A DNA stretch of 24,700 bases from an uncultured Mollicutes bacterium. GTDB taxonomy: Bacteria > Bacillota_I > Bacilli_A > Acholeplasmatales > Anaeroplasmataceae. The translations under genes and the position numbers were made by a program. The DNA lies in contig UQGR01000030.1 of the NCBI GenBank assembly GCA_900540705.1, positions 1 through 24,700 on the forward strand, written 5' to 3'. This document shows positions 7,132-14,603 of this stretch, piece after piece (position 1 is the first letter of the stretch; every line of letters starts with the position of its first letter). The notes under the pieces are model-generated. The model ran no database searches and was not told the origin of the DNA. It saw only the letters and a program-made list of their open reading frames with translations.

Positions 7132-7186
7132 AGAGTAAAATAAAGTTTCTAAAGATTTTATCATTTCCTAAATATTTGAATTATGA

Positions 7187-7192
7187 TATAAT
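7187..7192 (+). promoter_or_regulatory. Possible -10 of the iclR-type gene
   Basis: A perfect TATAAT lies 52 nt before the chosen start; no good -35 is found at 16-18 nt (best is TTTCCT at 7164-7169). No terminator separates it from the lipoprotein gene, so readthrough is also possible. Confidence 0.3.
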
Positions 7193-7244
7193 ATCAAATA
7201 AATTGACGAAAAAAGTAGATTATTTTTTCGGAGGGGGATTAGCT

Positions 7245-7985
7245 ATGAATAAAATGATAAAAAGAAGTGTTGAAATACTGGAATATGCTGCATCTCATTT
7301 GGATGGCTTTAGAATTACAGATGTCATGCATGATCTCTTTATTCCAAAATCTTCTGCATTTGATATCATCTATACCTTGATTGATTGTGAAATGCTAGAA
7401 GTAAAGAATGAAAGAATGAAGACCTTTGCGTTAGGCCCTAAAACCTACGATATTGGCTATCAGTATATTAAAGACAACAGCATTATAGATGTTGCAACAC
7501 CAATATTAAAAAAGCTTGGAGACCAGTTCTCAAAGACTGTATTCATGGGAAAATATGATAATGATGAAGTCTTATATGTATTTAAGTATCAACCGCCAAC
7601 GGCTATCTTAAATCATTGTTCTGTTAATACAAGAGCAGATTTATATTGTACAGCTTTGGGCAAAGCAATGCTTGCCGATCGAGTGGCTGAGTTTGATTTT
7701 AGTAAAATCAACTTCAAAAAATTTACGGATAGAACGATTTTATCTGTAGAGGATTTAAAGAAAAATTTAGAAGAAGTTAAAATGAGGGGTTATGCAGTAG
7801 ATAATCGAGAAATCAAGGATTATATGATTTGTGTTTCTGCCCCAGTATATGATGCAAACGGTCAGTCCAATTACGCAATTAGTATTTCTTCCCTATATGA
7901 AGACATAGATATTGAAAAAATTGCGAAAGAAGTTGTAGAAGCTGCAAATACTATTACTAGAAAAAGTAAATATTTGATTAAATAA
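7245..7985 (+). CDS. IclR-family transcriptional regulator
   Basis: A 246-residue DNA-binding regulator, close to the family's usual 250. The N-terminus (MNKMIKRSVEILEYAASHLDG to about residue 60) is a winged helix-turn-helix. The rest is an IclR effector-binding domain, with the family's C-terminal pattern RGYAVDNREIKDYMICVSAPVYDANG followed by YAISIS. The start at 7245 is chosen because GGAGGGGG lies 7 nt upstream. A longer in-frame start at 7176 would put the ribosome binding site inside the gene and add 23 unconserved residues. Proteins of this type often respond to sugar acids or other catabolic intermediates, as KdgR does. Lying between a surface lipoprotein and a sugar-uptake operon, it is the likely local regulator, perhaps acting through the 17-nt motifs at 4317 and 8060. 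A terminator follows. Confidence 0.88.
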   Translation: MNKMIKRSVEILEYAASHLDGFRITDVMHDLFIPKSSAFDIIYTLIDCEMLEVKNERMKTFALGPKTYDIGYQYIKDNSIIDVATPILKKLGDQFSKTVFMGKYDNDEVLYVFKYQPPTAILNHCSVNTRADLYCTALGKAMLADRVAEFDFSKINFKKFTDRTILSVEDLKKNLEEVKMRGYAVDNREIKDYMICVSAPVYDANGQSNYAISISSLYEDIDIEKIAKEVVEAANTITRKSKYLIK

Positions 7986-7992
7986 CATCTTT

Positions 7993-8035
7993 AAAAAGCT
8001 AATGAGGGTGGTTTATGGCAGTTTCATTAGTTTTT
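7993..8035 (+). terminator. Intrinsic terminator after the iclR-type gene
   Basis: CTAATGA (7999-8005) pairs with TCATTAG (8024-8030). The stem is extended by AAAAA (7993-7997) against TTTTT (8031-8035) across one bulged base, with an 18-nt loop. It may be partial, letting some transcripts read into the operon. Confidence 0.5.
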
Positions 8036-8040
8036 ATTAA
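8012..8040 (+). promoter_or_regulatory. Weak candidate promoter for the 16-kb operon
   Basis: TTTATG (8012-8017), 17 nt, TATTAA (8035-8040) is the best -35/-10 pair I can find before the first operon gene, and it overlaps the terminator hairpin. Both boxes are poor, so the real promoter may be elsewhere or need an activator. Confidence 0.2.
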
Positions 8041-8059
8041 AGGAATATTTGCGAACAAA

Positions 8060-8076
8060 GTTTTTGATGGTGAACA
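8060..8076 (+). promoter_or_regulatory. Operator candidate, copy 2
   Basis: GTTTTTGATGGTGAACA matches 13 of 17 positions of the site at 4317-4333, keeping GTT, TGAT and GTGAAC. It lies 16 nt before the first operon start codon, so a bound protein could block transcription or translation of the operon. Confidence 0.45.
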
Positions 8077-8091
8077 CCAGGGGGTGAGACA

Positions 8092-8694
8092 ATGAAATAT
8101 GAAGTATATAGAAGAATGGATTTGATTATATTTGGAATACTAATGCTGTTTTCTTCAATAATTTCCTTATTTGTTTTTACAAACAAATCCTTTCAGTTTT
8201 ACTTTTCCTTTACGGTTCTGGTCTTATTCATTACCTTAGTAAGATGGAACTATTTGGGAATTGTTCCCTATATCATTTCTCAGGCTATTCTTAGTATCCT
8301 TCAAATTTATTGTTTTCATACCGATATCGCCATAACTTTATGCGCAAATCTAGGTAGCTGTTTGTTCTTATTTGTTTTACCCTTCATATTTAAAAAGTAT
8401 GAGCTAAAGTTGAGGAAGCGCCCTGTTCTCTTAATCCTGTTTTTGGTAATAACCTATGCATTGCTGGGATTAGGAGAAGGGGTTGCCCTACTTTTGACAG
8501 GGGATTTTAATTTGATTGGTAATTTCGTATTTTATATATTCAATCAAGAAATATATTCTATAGTCATTAGTATTGTTGTGATATTACTTTTAAGGACTAT
8601 AGATAATCTAATTGTGAATGTCGATGAGCATTTAAAATGGATTCAGCAGGAGGAGGATGAAAAATGGAAGGGTTTAGAAAAAGACAGGACATAG
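8092..8694 (+). CDS. Polytopic membrane protein of unknown function (operon gene 1)
   Basis: A 200-residue protein with about six hydrophobic segments (near 10-29, 34-50, 55-74, 78-98, 108-134, 140-167) and a charged C-terminal tail (LKWIQQEEDEKWKGLEKDRT) that is probably cytoplasmic. I do not recognise a family; its size and six-helix layout recall small substrate-binding membrane components, but no signature supports that. The start ATG follows CAGGGGGTGAGAC. The last 31 nt overlap the next gene, a sugar permease, whose ribosome binding site lies inside this one, suggesting translational coupling. It opens the long operon and probably works with the transporter or senses its substrate, which is inference from position alone. 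Confidence 0.75.
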   Translation: MKYEVYRRMDLIIFGILMLFSSIISLFVFTNKSFQFYFSFTVLVLFITLVRWNYLGIVPYIISQAILSILQIYCFHTDIAITLCANLGSCLFLFVLPFIFKKYELKLRKRPVLLILFLVITYALLGLGEGVALLLTGDFNLIGNFVFYIFNQEIYSIVISIVVILLLRTIDNLIVNVDEHLKWIQQEEDEKWKGLEKDRT

Positions 8695-9620
8695 GCTTAG
8701 TTTTTAAAAAAATCAAACAGGATTATGTTCTGTATATTTTCATCGGCATATTAATTCTTTGGTACATAATTTTTCAATATCTTCCCATGGGTGGATTGCT
8801 GCTAGCCTTTAAGGACTATGATCCATCTAAGGGAATAATGGGTTCTGATTTCATAGGAGCCTCTAAATTTAATGATTTAATGTTTGGAAATTATTCTGCT
8901 CAGTTCTGGCGAGCTTTTAGAAATACATTTCAAATTAGTATTTATAATTTAGTTTTCGGATTCCCTTTCCCAATCATCTTAGCGATACTTTTTAGTGAAA
9001 TTGGAAATGATATTTACCGTAAGCTTGTGCAGACAGCATCTTATCTTCCACATTTTATCAGTGAGGTTACCATAACCGGTCTTGTTATCTTCTTGGTCTA
9101 TAAATCTACTAGCTCAACAGGAGTTATTGCAAATATGCTGTATGTACTAAAGGTTATTCCGGAGGATGTCAAGATTTTAGATTCTCCAGAGTATTTTAAG
9201 CCTCTTTATATTATTACAGGATTGTGGAAGGAAAGTGGATATAGCAGTATTGTCTACTTTGCTGCTGTAATGGGAGTTTCTCCTGTCATGTATGAGGCAT
9301 TAAAGGTAGATGGTGGAAGTAAGCTTCAGGAGGTACGATATGTTACCCTTCCATCCATTGCTCCTATGATTACAGTTATGCTTATTATGAAAATTGGTCG
9401 TATGCTGAATGTTGGATACGAAAGAATTATTTTGTTATACAATTCCAAAACCTATGAAACTGCAGATGTCATTTCCTCCTTTGTTTACCGAATGGGTGTT
9501 GAAAATGGAAATACATCCTTGGGAACAGCCTCAGGAATGTTTAATGCAGTTTTAGGCTTTGTGTTAGTAATTGGTGCAAACTTTATTGGCCGAAAGGTCA
9601 GCAATACATCGTTGTGGTAG
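8664..9620 (+). CDS. ABC sugar transporter permease, LplB/YteP type
   Basis: A 318-residue inner-membrane permease, of the usual size for the first permease in CUT1 oligosaccharide importers. After a short cytoplasmic N-terminus there is a first membrane helix (about 21-39) and then the LplB-like start YLPMGGLLLAFKDYDPSKGI. The EAA loop that docks the ATPase is EALKVDGGSKLQEVRYVTLP at 211-230. The start follows AGGAGGATG inside the upstream gene. It pairs with the next gene to form the membrane channel, the ATPase at 11448 and the large binding lipoprotein at 16482. LplB/YtcP-type systems commonly carry uronic-acid-containing or complex plant and host oligosaccharides, which fits the lyases here. 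Confidence 0.92.
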   Translation: MEGFRKRQDIGLVFKKIKQDYVLYIFIGILILWYIIFQYLPMGGLLLAFKDYDPSKGIMGSDFIGASKFNDLMFGNYSAQFWRAFRNTFQISIYNLVFGFPFPIILAILFSEIGNDIYRKLVQTASYLPHFISEVTITGLVIFLVYKSTSSTGVIANMLYVLKVIPEDVKILDSPEYFKPLYIITGLWKESGYSSIVYFAAVMGVSPVMYEALKVDGGSKLQEVRYVTLPSIAPMITVMLIMKIGRMLNVGYERIILLYNSKTYETADVISSFVYRMGVENGNTSLGTASGMFNAVLGFVLVIGANFIGRKVSNTSLW

Positions 9621-9631
9621 GAGGATAACAT

Positions 9632-10507
9632 ATGAAACGACTAAATCGTGGAGAAATAATCTTTAAAGTAGTTGCCTACGTTCTTACAACGTGTCTGGCC
9701 ATTATTGCTTTGTATCCTATTGTTTATGCATTTTCTGCATCCATCAGCGGCAAGCTAGCCTATGAATCAGGGCTTGTAACCTTGTTCCCAGTGGATATCC
9801 AATTTGATACCTATAAAAAGCTTTACAATGATAATTCCTTCTGGATAGCTTATTCCAATACAATTTTTTATACCTTATTTGGTACGATTTGGAGCATGTT
9901 TATATCCAGTGTTGGAGCCTATGCTCTTTCTAAAAGAAGATTGCTTTTCCGCAAGCAATTTAACTTTGTCATTGTATTTACTATGTGGTTTTCTGCTGGT
10001 ATTGTTCCTACCTACTTGAATTATACCAATGTGTTTAAAACCTTTGGTTTATCTTCAAAATGGGGTATGATTGTAGCCTTTGGAGCTACTGCCTATAATG
10101 TAATTTTGCTGCGCTCCTACTTTGAGACTATACCAACAGAAATAGAAGAGGCTGCTCGAATGGATGGTGCTAGTGAGGTACAAATATTTACTAAGATTTA
10201 TTTACCGATGTCTAAATCAGCAATTGCCACAGTCACATTATTTTATGCAACTGCTAGATGGAATGGTTATTTCTGGAATATGATGCTGGTAAAGGATCAA
10301 ATTGACTCACCTTTACAGGTGTATATGCGAACGTTGATTGATGACTATGAAAGTCTTGTCAGTTCCATGCCGTCGACCGTAACCTTTGCAGCCCAATCCT
10401 ATGTCTATGCGATACTGATATGCTCTATCATACCGATATTGATTATCTACCCTTATATTCAGAAATATTTTGAAAAGGGTGTTACAGTTGGAGGTGTCAA
10501 AGGGTAA
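9632..10507 (+). CDS. ABC sugar transporter permease, YtcP/YesQ (carbohydrate CUT1) type
   Basis: A 291-residue second permease with an N-terminal helix (about 12-34), six predicted membrane segments and the EAA loop EEAARMDGASEVQIFTKIYL at 172-191. It begins 11 nt after the first permease, with TAGGAGGATAACAT as its ribosome binding region. It should form a heterodimer with the permease at 8664. Its stop overlaps the next gene's ATG by one base, so the two are probably translated together. Confidence 0.92.
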   Translation: MKRLNRGEIIFKVVAYVLTTCLAIIALYPIVYAFSASISGKLAYESGLVTLFPVDIQFDTYKKLYNDNSFWIAYSNTIFYTLFGTIWSMFISSVGAYALSKRRLLFRKQFNFVIVFTMWFSAGIVPTYLNYTNVFKTFGLSSKWGMIVAFGATAYNVILLRSYFETIPTEIEEAARMDGASEVQIFTKIYLPMSKSAIATVTLFYATARWNGYFWNMMLVKDQIDSPLQVYMRTLIDDYESLVSSMPSTVTFAAQSYVYAILICSIIPILIIYPYIQKYFEKGVTVGGVKG

Positions 10508-11034
10508 TGAAATTTAATGTACTTAAGCTTCAAAAATATTTGTTTTACCTTTATACCGCCTTTATATTTGGTGTGTTTATTGCAGCGATTGTATTTTCAA
10601 CATCCTACTATACAACGTATTTATATGGAAATCCGGAATTGGTAGATTTTTATACAAATGAACTGCAAAGCTATAATAAAATGATTTTTAACTTTGCTTT
10701 AGTTCTAGTCATTTTGTTTGTGATAAGCTATCTGTTAAATCCTAAAAAATACTATCCAACAATTATTACATTTCCAGTGTATCTCCTTTTACTGATTACA
10801 GGCATTGTATTATCCGTTTTGATTGTTGTGAATTTACAGGACATTACAGGGTTTTACAGCAGCTATGATTATTCAGTGGTAAATAAGCTATCCGATTATC
10901 AAGCTAATTTGTTTTTTCCAATATTCTTAATCTTTTGTTCTATTGGGCTTATCGTAATTAGCTGTGGATTATTGGTGATTTATAGTATGGGCTTCCTGAC
11001 CTATTTTAAGAAAAGAGGTGAGGCAAATGCTTAG
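10507..11034 (+). CDS. Four-helix membrane protein of unknown function (operon gene 4)
   Basis: A 175-residue protein with about four membrane segments (near 11-32, 58-78, 84-107, 131-160). Between the first two lies a polar, Tyr-rich stretch (STSYYTTYLYGNPELVDFYT) that may face outside, and a second such loop follows the third helix. No family is recognised. Its ATG overlaps the permease stop (TAATG), so it is tightly coupled to the transporter. Layout resembles the protein at 12511 (four helices and a Tyr-rich extracytoplasmic loop before the last helix), so the two could be distant paralogues; I cannot confirm that by eye. Confidence 0.72.
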   Translation: MKFNVLKLQKYLFYLYTAFIFGVFIAAIVFSTSYYTTYLYGNPELVDFYTNELQSYNKMIFNFALVLVILFVISYLLNPKKYYPTIITFPVYLLLLITGIVLSVLIVVNLQDITGFYSSYDYSVVNKLSDYQANLFFPIFLIFCSIGLIVISCGLLVIYSMGFLTYFKKRGEANA

Positions 11035-11446
11035 AAAAAAAGATGAAATCGATTATGAGATTTCAGTATTTAAACCAAATACTATGGATTTTATGCTGCT
11101 GATGCTGTTTATTATTTTTAATACGGTTTTGACGATTTACTCCACATCCTTAATGGAGTATACCATTCGTATTTTCATCTTTGATTTGTTCAACATTGTT
11201 TTAACATTGATTATGTTCTTAGCAGCAGAACAAATCAAAAAATATCATCAGCAATGGTCCTACATTGTGATTGGAATTGGTGTTTTTCAATGGGTTCATC
11301 TAAGCTTTTTGCCCGATTTAACCTATACACCTTGGAATATTACCCTGTACATTATCACTGGTGCCCTTGCGGTATATGCTGGAGTTTCTAGTCTAATTAA
11401 GAGTCTATCTCGCAAAAAATTTTTACAGGAAAAGAAGGGGGTATAG
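11027..11446 (+). CDS. Small four-helix membrane protein of unknown function (operon gene 5)
   Basis: A 139-residue protein with about four membrane segments (near 17-38, 44-67, 77-96, 103-123) and a basic C-terminus (LIKSLSRKKFLQEKKGV). The ATG at 11027 is chosen because GAGGTGAGG lies just upstream; an in-frame GTG at 11018 would overlap that site. It overlaps the end of the previous gene by 8 nt and ends one base before the ATPase gene. No family is recognised. Position between permeases and ATPase points to a role with the transporter, but nothing in the sequence proves it. Confidence 0.7.
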   Translation: MLRKKDEIDYEISVFKPNTMDFMLLMLFIIFNTVLTIYSTSLMEYTIRIFIFDLFNIVLTLIMFLAAEQIKKYHQQWSYIVIGIGVFQWVHLSFLPDLTYTPWNITLYIITGALAVYAGVSSLIKSLSRKKFLQEKKGV

Positions 11447-11447
11447 T

Positions 11448-12530
11448 ATGGCTTATTTATCTATTAAGGATGTCAATAAAATATACCCAAATGGCACTCA
11501 TGCCGTAAAGGATTTTAACCTAGAGGTTGATAAGCATGATTTCGTCGTTATTCTTGGACCATCTGGCTGTGGGAAATCCACTATGCTTCGAATGATTTCA
11601 GGCTTGGAGGAAATTACAAGTGGTGAAATGGTATTGGAGGATAAAAAGATAAATGAGTTATCTCCAAAGGATCGAGACATCGCTATGGTGTTTCAGAACT
11701 ATGCCTTATATGGTCATATGAGTGTCTATGATAACATTGGTTTTTCCTTGTTGGTTCGAAAAAAGAATCGGCGAACAGTTCATGAAAAGGTAATGAAGGC
11801 AGCTTCGATTGTAGAAATTTCTGATGATCAGCTAAAGAGAAAGCCTAGTCAGCTTTCTGGAGGACAAAGACAGAGAGTTGCCTTAGGTAGAACCATAGCT
11901 AGAGAGGCAAAGCTATTTTTAATGGATGAGCCACTTTCCAATTTGGATGCTAAGCTTCGTGGTGATATGCGTGTAGAGATTATAGAGTTATGGAGAAAAT
12001 ATAATCAGACCATTATCTATGTGAGCCATGACCAAATTGAAGCTATGACAATGGCGACTAAAATTGTACTAATGAATAATGGTGTAATTGAACAGGTTGG
12101 TTCCCCGAATTATATCTATAATCACCCAGATACTTTGTTTGTGGCAACCTTTTTAGGTACCCCTCAAATTAACTTAATTCCGGGTTCTATTGAAAAGGGA
12201 ACCTTTAAAAATGAATGCTTTTCTATCTATTTAGAACAATATAAGGATGTTATAAATCCTTCAGTTTTATTGGGAATTCGTTCTGAGAATCTATTTGTTG
12301 TGGATCAGGATGAAACCTTTGAAATGGAGATTGATTTCATAGAATTTTTAGGGGCTAAATCGATTATTCATGGAGTATTAGGACAAACCAATGTGGCAGT
12401 GAATACTAAGGAGGATTTGGCAAATCAAACTACATGTAAGGTCAAATTAAATGTAGATAAAATTAGTCTATTTGACGTTGCCACATCTAAGGTGATAAGG
12501 GGGAATAAGGATGAACTGGCTAAAGCATAA
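11448..12530 (+). CDS. Sugar ABC transporter ATPase, MsmX/UgpC/MalK type
   Basis: A 360-residue ATP-binding subunit that powers the permease pair. All motifs are intact: Walker A GPSGCGKST (37-45), Q-loop Gln83, signature LSGGQRQR (136-143), Walker B LFLMDEP (156-162), D-loop SNLD and the switch His194 in YVSHD. Residues from about 235 form the MalK-type regulatory/TOBE region (LGIRSENL). It starts one base after the previous stop. In many Bacillota one shared MsmX energises several importers encoded without an ATPase, so a dedicated copy in the operon is notable. The 3' end overlaps the next gene by 20 nt. Confidence 0.93.
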   Translation: MAYLSIKDVNKIYPNGTHAVKDFNLEVDKHDFVVILGPSGCGKSTMLRMISGLEEITSGEMVLEDKKINELSPKDRDIAMVFQNYALYGHMSVYDNIGFSLLVRKKNRRTVHEKVMKAASIVEISDDQLKRKPSQLSGGQRQRVALGRTIAREAKLFLMDEPLSNLDAKLRGDMRVEIIELWRKYNQTIIYVSHDQIEAMTMATKIVLMNNGVIEQVGSPNYIYNHPDTLFVATFLGTPQINLIPGSIEKGTFKNECFSIYLEQYKDVINPSVLLGIRSENLFVVDQDETFEMEIDFIEFLGAKSIIHGVLGQTNVAVNTKEDLANQTTCKVKLNVDKISLFDVATSKVIRGNKDELAKA

Positions 12531-13023
12531 GCTTTCTTCATTAATTTATACAAATAAAAAAGGGTTTACCCTTCAAAAAATTCTTGTATTGTTGGCTGTG
12601 CTGAATGCTTTATTGCAGGTAGCCTTTGGAAATATCCATAATCAAGCTGCGTATAAGGTATCCTCCACAGTAGCTATTTATACCTTTATTAACCAAATTG
12701 CCTTGATATTGACCGCAGTAAGCCTAATGCGTGTGAATGAAAAGAAGCGTTATTTTATTTTTTCGGGAATTTTATTTACTTTATCCATTGCTTTAATGAT
12801 TTTATATATCGTACTAATGAGAGGAGATATTTATTATCAAACGGCCTTAAATGGCGGCTATTCCTATGAGGATGCCATTAAGATAGTTTATGCGATAGAT
12901 GATTCCATTTATTTTATTATCTTTGCATTAATTTTAGTGGCGGTGGAGATTGCACTTTTCGTAGGTGAAATCATAATCAGAAGGAGACGAGCAAATGGAC
13001 TTTCCAATCAAAGAAGAGATTAA
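12511..13023 (+). CDS. Four-helix membrane protein of unknown function (operon gene 7)
   Basis: A 170-residue protein with about four membrane segments (near 22-42, 52-71, 79-103, 129-153) and a very basic end (IIIRRRRANGLSNQRRD), so the C-terminus should be inside. A loop with the Tyr-rich stretch YYQTALNGGYSYEDA precedes the last helix. The ATG follows AGGGGGAATAAGG within the ATPase gene, overlapping it by 20 nt. No family is recognised. It overlaps the next membrane-protein gene by 29 nt. Confidence 0.7.
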   Translation: MNWLKHKLSSLIYTNKKGFTLQKILVLLAVLNALLQVAFGNIHNQAAYKVSSTVAIYTFINQIALILTAVSLMRVNEKKRYFIFSGILFTLSIALMILYIVLMRGDIYYQTALNGGYSYEDAIKIVYAIDDSIYFIIFALILVAVEIALFVGEIIIRRRRANGLSNQRRD

Positions 13024-13483
13024 GGGATTATTCCTACGGCTGTGGTTTTCTGGGCTGGTTTGTTATCTGGTGTTGTGGGGAAGTAATGTTTCTAATGACT
13101 TTATTGATTTATTAACTTTATTGCCATTGGCTCATTTCATTTGTGATATGCTTCTTACCAATCCAATTATTAAATCGGCTTTTAAAACCAGATTGTCCCT
13201 TCAAAAAAAATATGGGGAAATGAAATCCTTTCAAAGAATCAAAACATGGCTTTATGCGTTTTTAGAAAATTTCTTTTCGGTATTGCTGGTTATTGGAGTC
13301 TATGAGCTCATCAATCGGTTGATTATTCACATCGGCGGGTTAGATACTTCATCTGTACCTTTTCCTGTGGAGCCTTTTGGATATGCCTTTATCTATACAG
13401 CAATCTATTATATCTTTTATTTTTTGAAATATAAATTTACATTACGGTTTATTCAGGGAAGGAATGAGGTAAGTGACCTTTAA
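12995..13483 (+). CDS. Membrane protein of unknown function (operon gene 8)
   Basis: A 162-residue protein with about four membrane segments (near 12-30, 36-54, 83-106, 124-145). A basic cytoplasmic-looking loop (KTRLSLQKKYGEMKSFQRIK) lies between the second and third, and the last helix follows a Pro-rich SVPFPVEPFGY. The start follows AAGGAGACGAGCAA. It overlaps both neighbours (29 nt upstream, 11 nt downstream). No family is recognised. It is the last of five unassigned membrane proteins in the transporter part of the operon. Confidence 0.7.
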   Translation: MDFPIKEEIKGLFLRLWFSGLVCYLVLWGSNVSNDFIDLLTLLPLAHFICDMLLTNPIIKSAFKTRLSLQKKYGEMKSFQRIKTWLYAFLENFFSVLLVIGVYELINRLIIHIGGLDTSSVPFPVEPFGYAFIYTAIYYIFYFLKYKFTLRFIQGRNEVSDL

Positions 13484-14603
13484 GGAATTTATGCATGAGC
13501 CAGTAAACAGCTTATATGCATTTGGTGAGGATGAGCTACGTAACATCAAACATAAAATTAGTGAGAAGAATCTGGTTCGGTTGAAGAAGCTTGCGAGGGA
13601 GGCACTAAATATGCCTCTGCAAAGTGTAACCTTTAAAAAGGAAATGGTATTGGTTCAGGATAAGCATGAATATGAATCCTTTTCTATCTATAGCTGGCCA
13701 AATCCTGATACAGAGGATGGACTTCCTTATATCAAAAGAGATGGCTTTCAAAATCCGAAGCATTTAGAAGGAGATAAGCTTGCCCTTAGAAAGCTTGCGT
13801 ATGCAGTGTACTATTTAGGAATCGTCTATTATATCACAAAAGAGGATATTTACTATCAGCGTTTGAGAGAGCATTTATTTTGCTTCTTCATCAATCCTGA
13901 AACCAAGATGCTGCCGAATTTAAATCATGGCCAGGCTATGCTTGGTGTCAATGAGGGACAAAGAGGTGGAATCATCGATTTTGGAGTATCCTTTGGGTAT
14001 GCTTTAGCTATATTACAATGCTTAAAGGGACAAGGACTATTAGATGCTGAGCTTTTACAGGGAATGAAATCCTGGCTGAAGGAATTTAAGGAGTGGCTTA
14101 TCGCTTCATCCTTTGGTAAAGAAATGATGGAATGTACAAATAATCATGCCTTAGTGTATGATTACCTTCTCTTGATTCTTTCTGTCTTTCTAGACGATTT
14201 TTATATGCTTGTTACGATAAAATCTAGATATTTAGAGCGGATGCAACAACAGATTTTAAAGGATGGGAAAATGCCTTTAGAGCTGAAAAGAGTCAATTCA
14301 AGAAGCTACTATTTTATGAATCTAAAGCTTTTTATAGAAATTGGCAAAATAATTTCTTTGGATATAAAAAAATATCCTTTGTTATGTGCAGCTATAGATT
14401 ACTATGGGGCACATGATAGTGTTGAGCGCTGGGAATACTCACAGGAGATTCCTTTTGTTGAGGAATATGACAATTACTTCTATTATATTGCAAAGCATTA
14501 TTTTGGAATAAAGAAGTATACATTGAAGAAGAGTACCAGCCTTCAATATATTTTATTAGAAGATATTTATGGAGGTGGAGATGAGATTAAACCAATATTT
14601 TGA
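13473..14603 (+). CDS. Alginate-lyase-family protein (PF05426-like), copy 1, cytoplasmic
   Basis: A 376-residue alpha/alpha-barrel lyase-type protein. The family hallmarks are SIYSWPNPDTEDGLPYIKRD (71-90), MLPNLNHGQAMLGVNEG (146-162) and GGIID (165-169). Catalytic-type residues by analogy with PL5 alginate lyase are Asn224-His225 (TNNHALVYD) and Arg273 and Tyr279 (LKRVNSRSYY). PL5-type enzymes cleave uronate-containing chains by beta-elimination. There is no signal peptide, so it should act on imported oligosaccharides in the cytoplasm. The GTG start is weakly spaced from GAGG, but the first 17 residues align without gaps to the next gene's start, which supports it; ATG 13491 is the alternative. 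The stop is TGA. The true substrate may be another uronate- or aminosugar-containing chain rather than alginate. Confidence 0.78.
   Translation: MTFKEFMHEPVNSLYAFGEDELRNIKHKISEKNLVRLKKLAREALNMPLQSVTFKKEMVLVQDKHEYESFSIYSWPNPDTEDGLPYIKRDGFQNPKHLEGDKLALRKLAYAVYYLGIVYYITKEDIYYQRLREHLFCFFINPETKMLPNLNHGQAMLGVNEGQRGGIIDFGVSFGYALAILQCLKGQGLLDAELLQGMKSWLKEFKEWLIASSFGKEMMECTNNHALVYDYLLLILSVFLDDFYMLVTIKSRYLERMQQQILKDGKMPLELKRVNSRSYYFMNLKLFIEIGKIISLDIKKYPLLCAAIDYYGAHDSVERWEYSQEIPFVEEYDNYFYYIAKHYFGIKKYTLKKSTSLQYILLEDIYGGGDEIKPIF

Noticed and set aside
7176..7244. Longer start for the IclR regulator
   Set aside because: It would overlap the -10 element and place the strong ribosome binding site within the gene; 7245 fits family length.
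13473..14603. Alternative genetic code with TGA as Trp
   Set aside because: Trp is encoded by TGG throughout, and the TGA ending this gene behaves as a stop with the next gene's start overlapping it.
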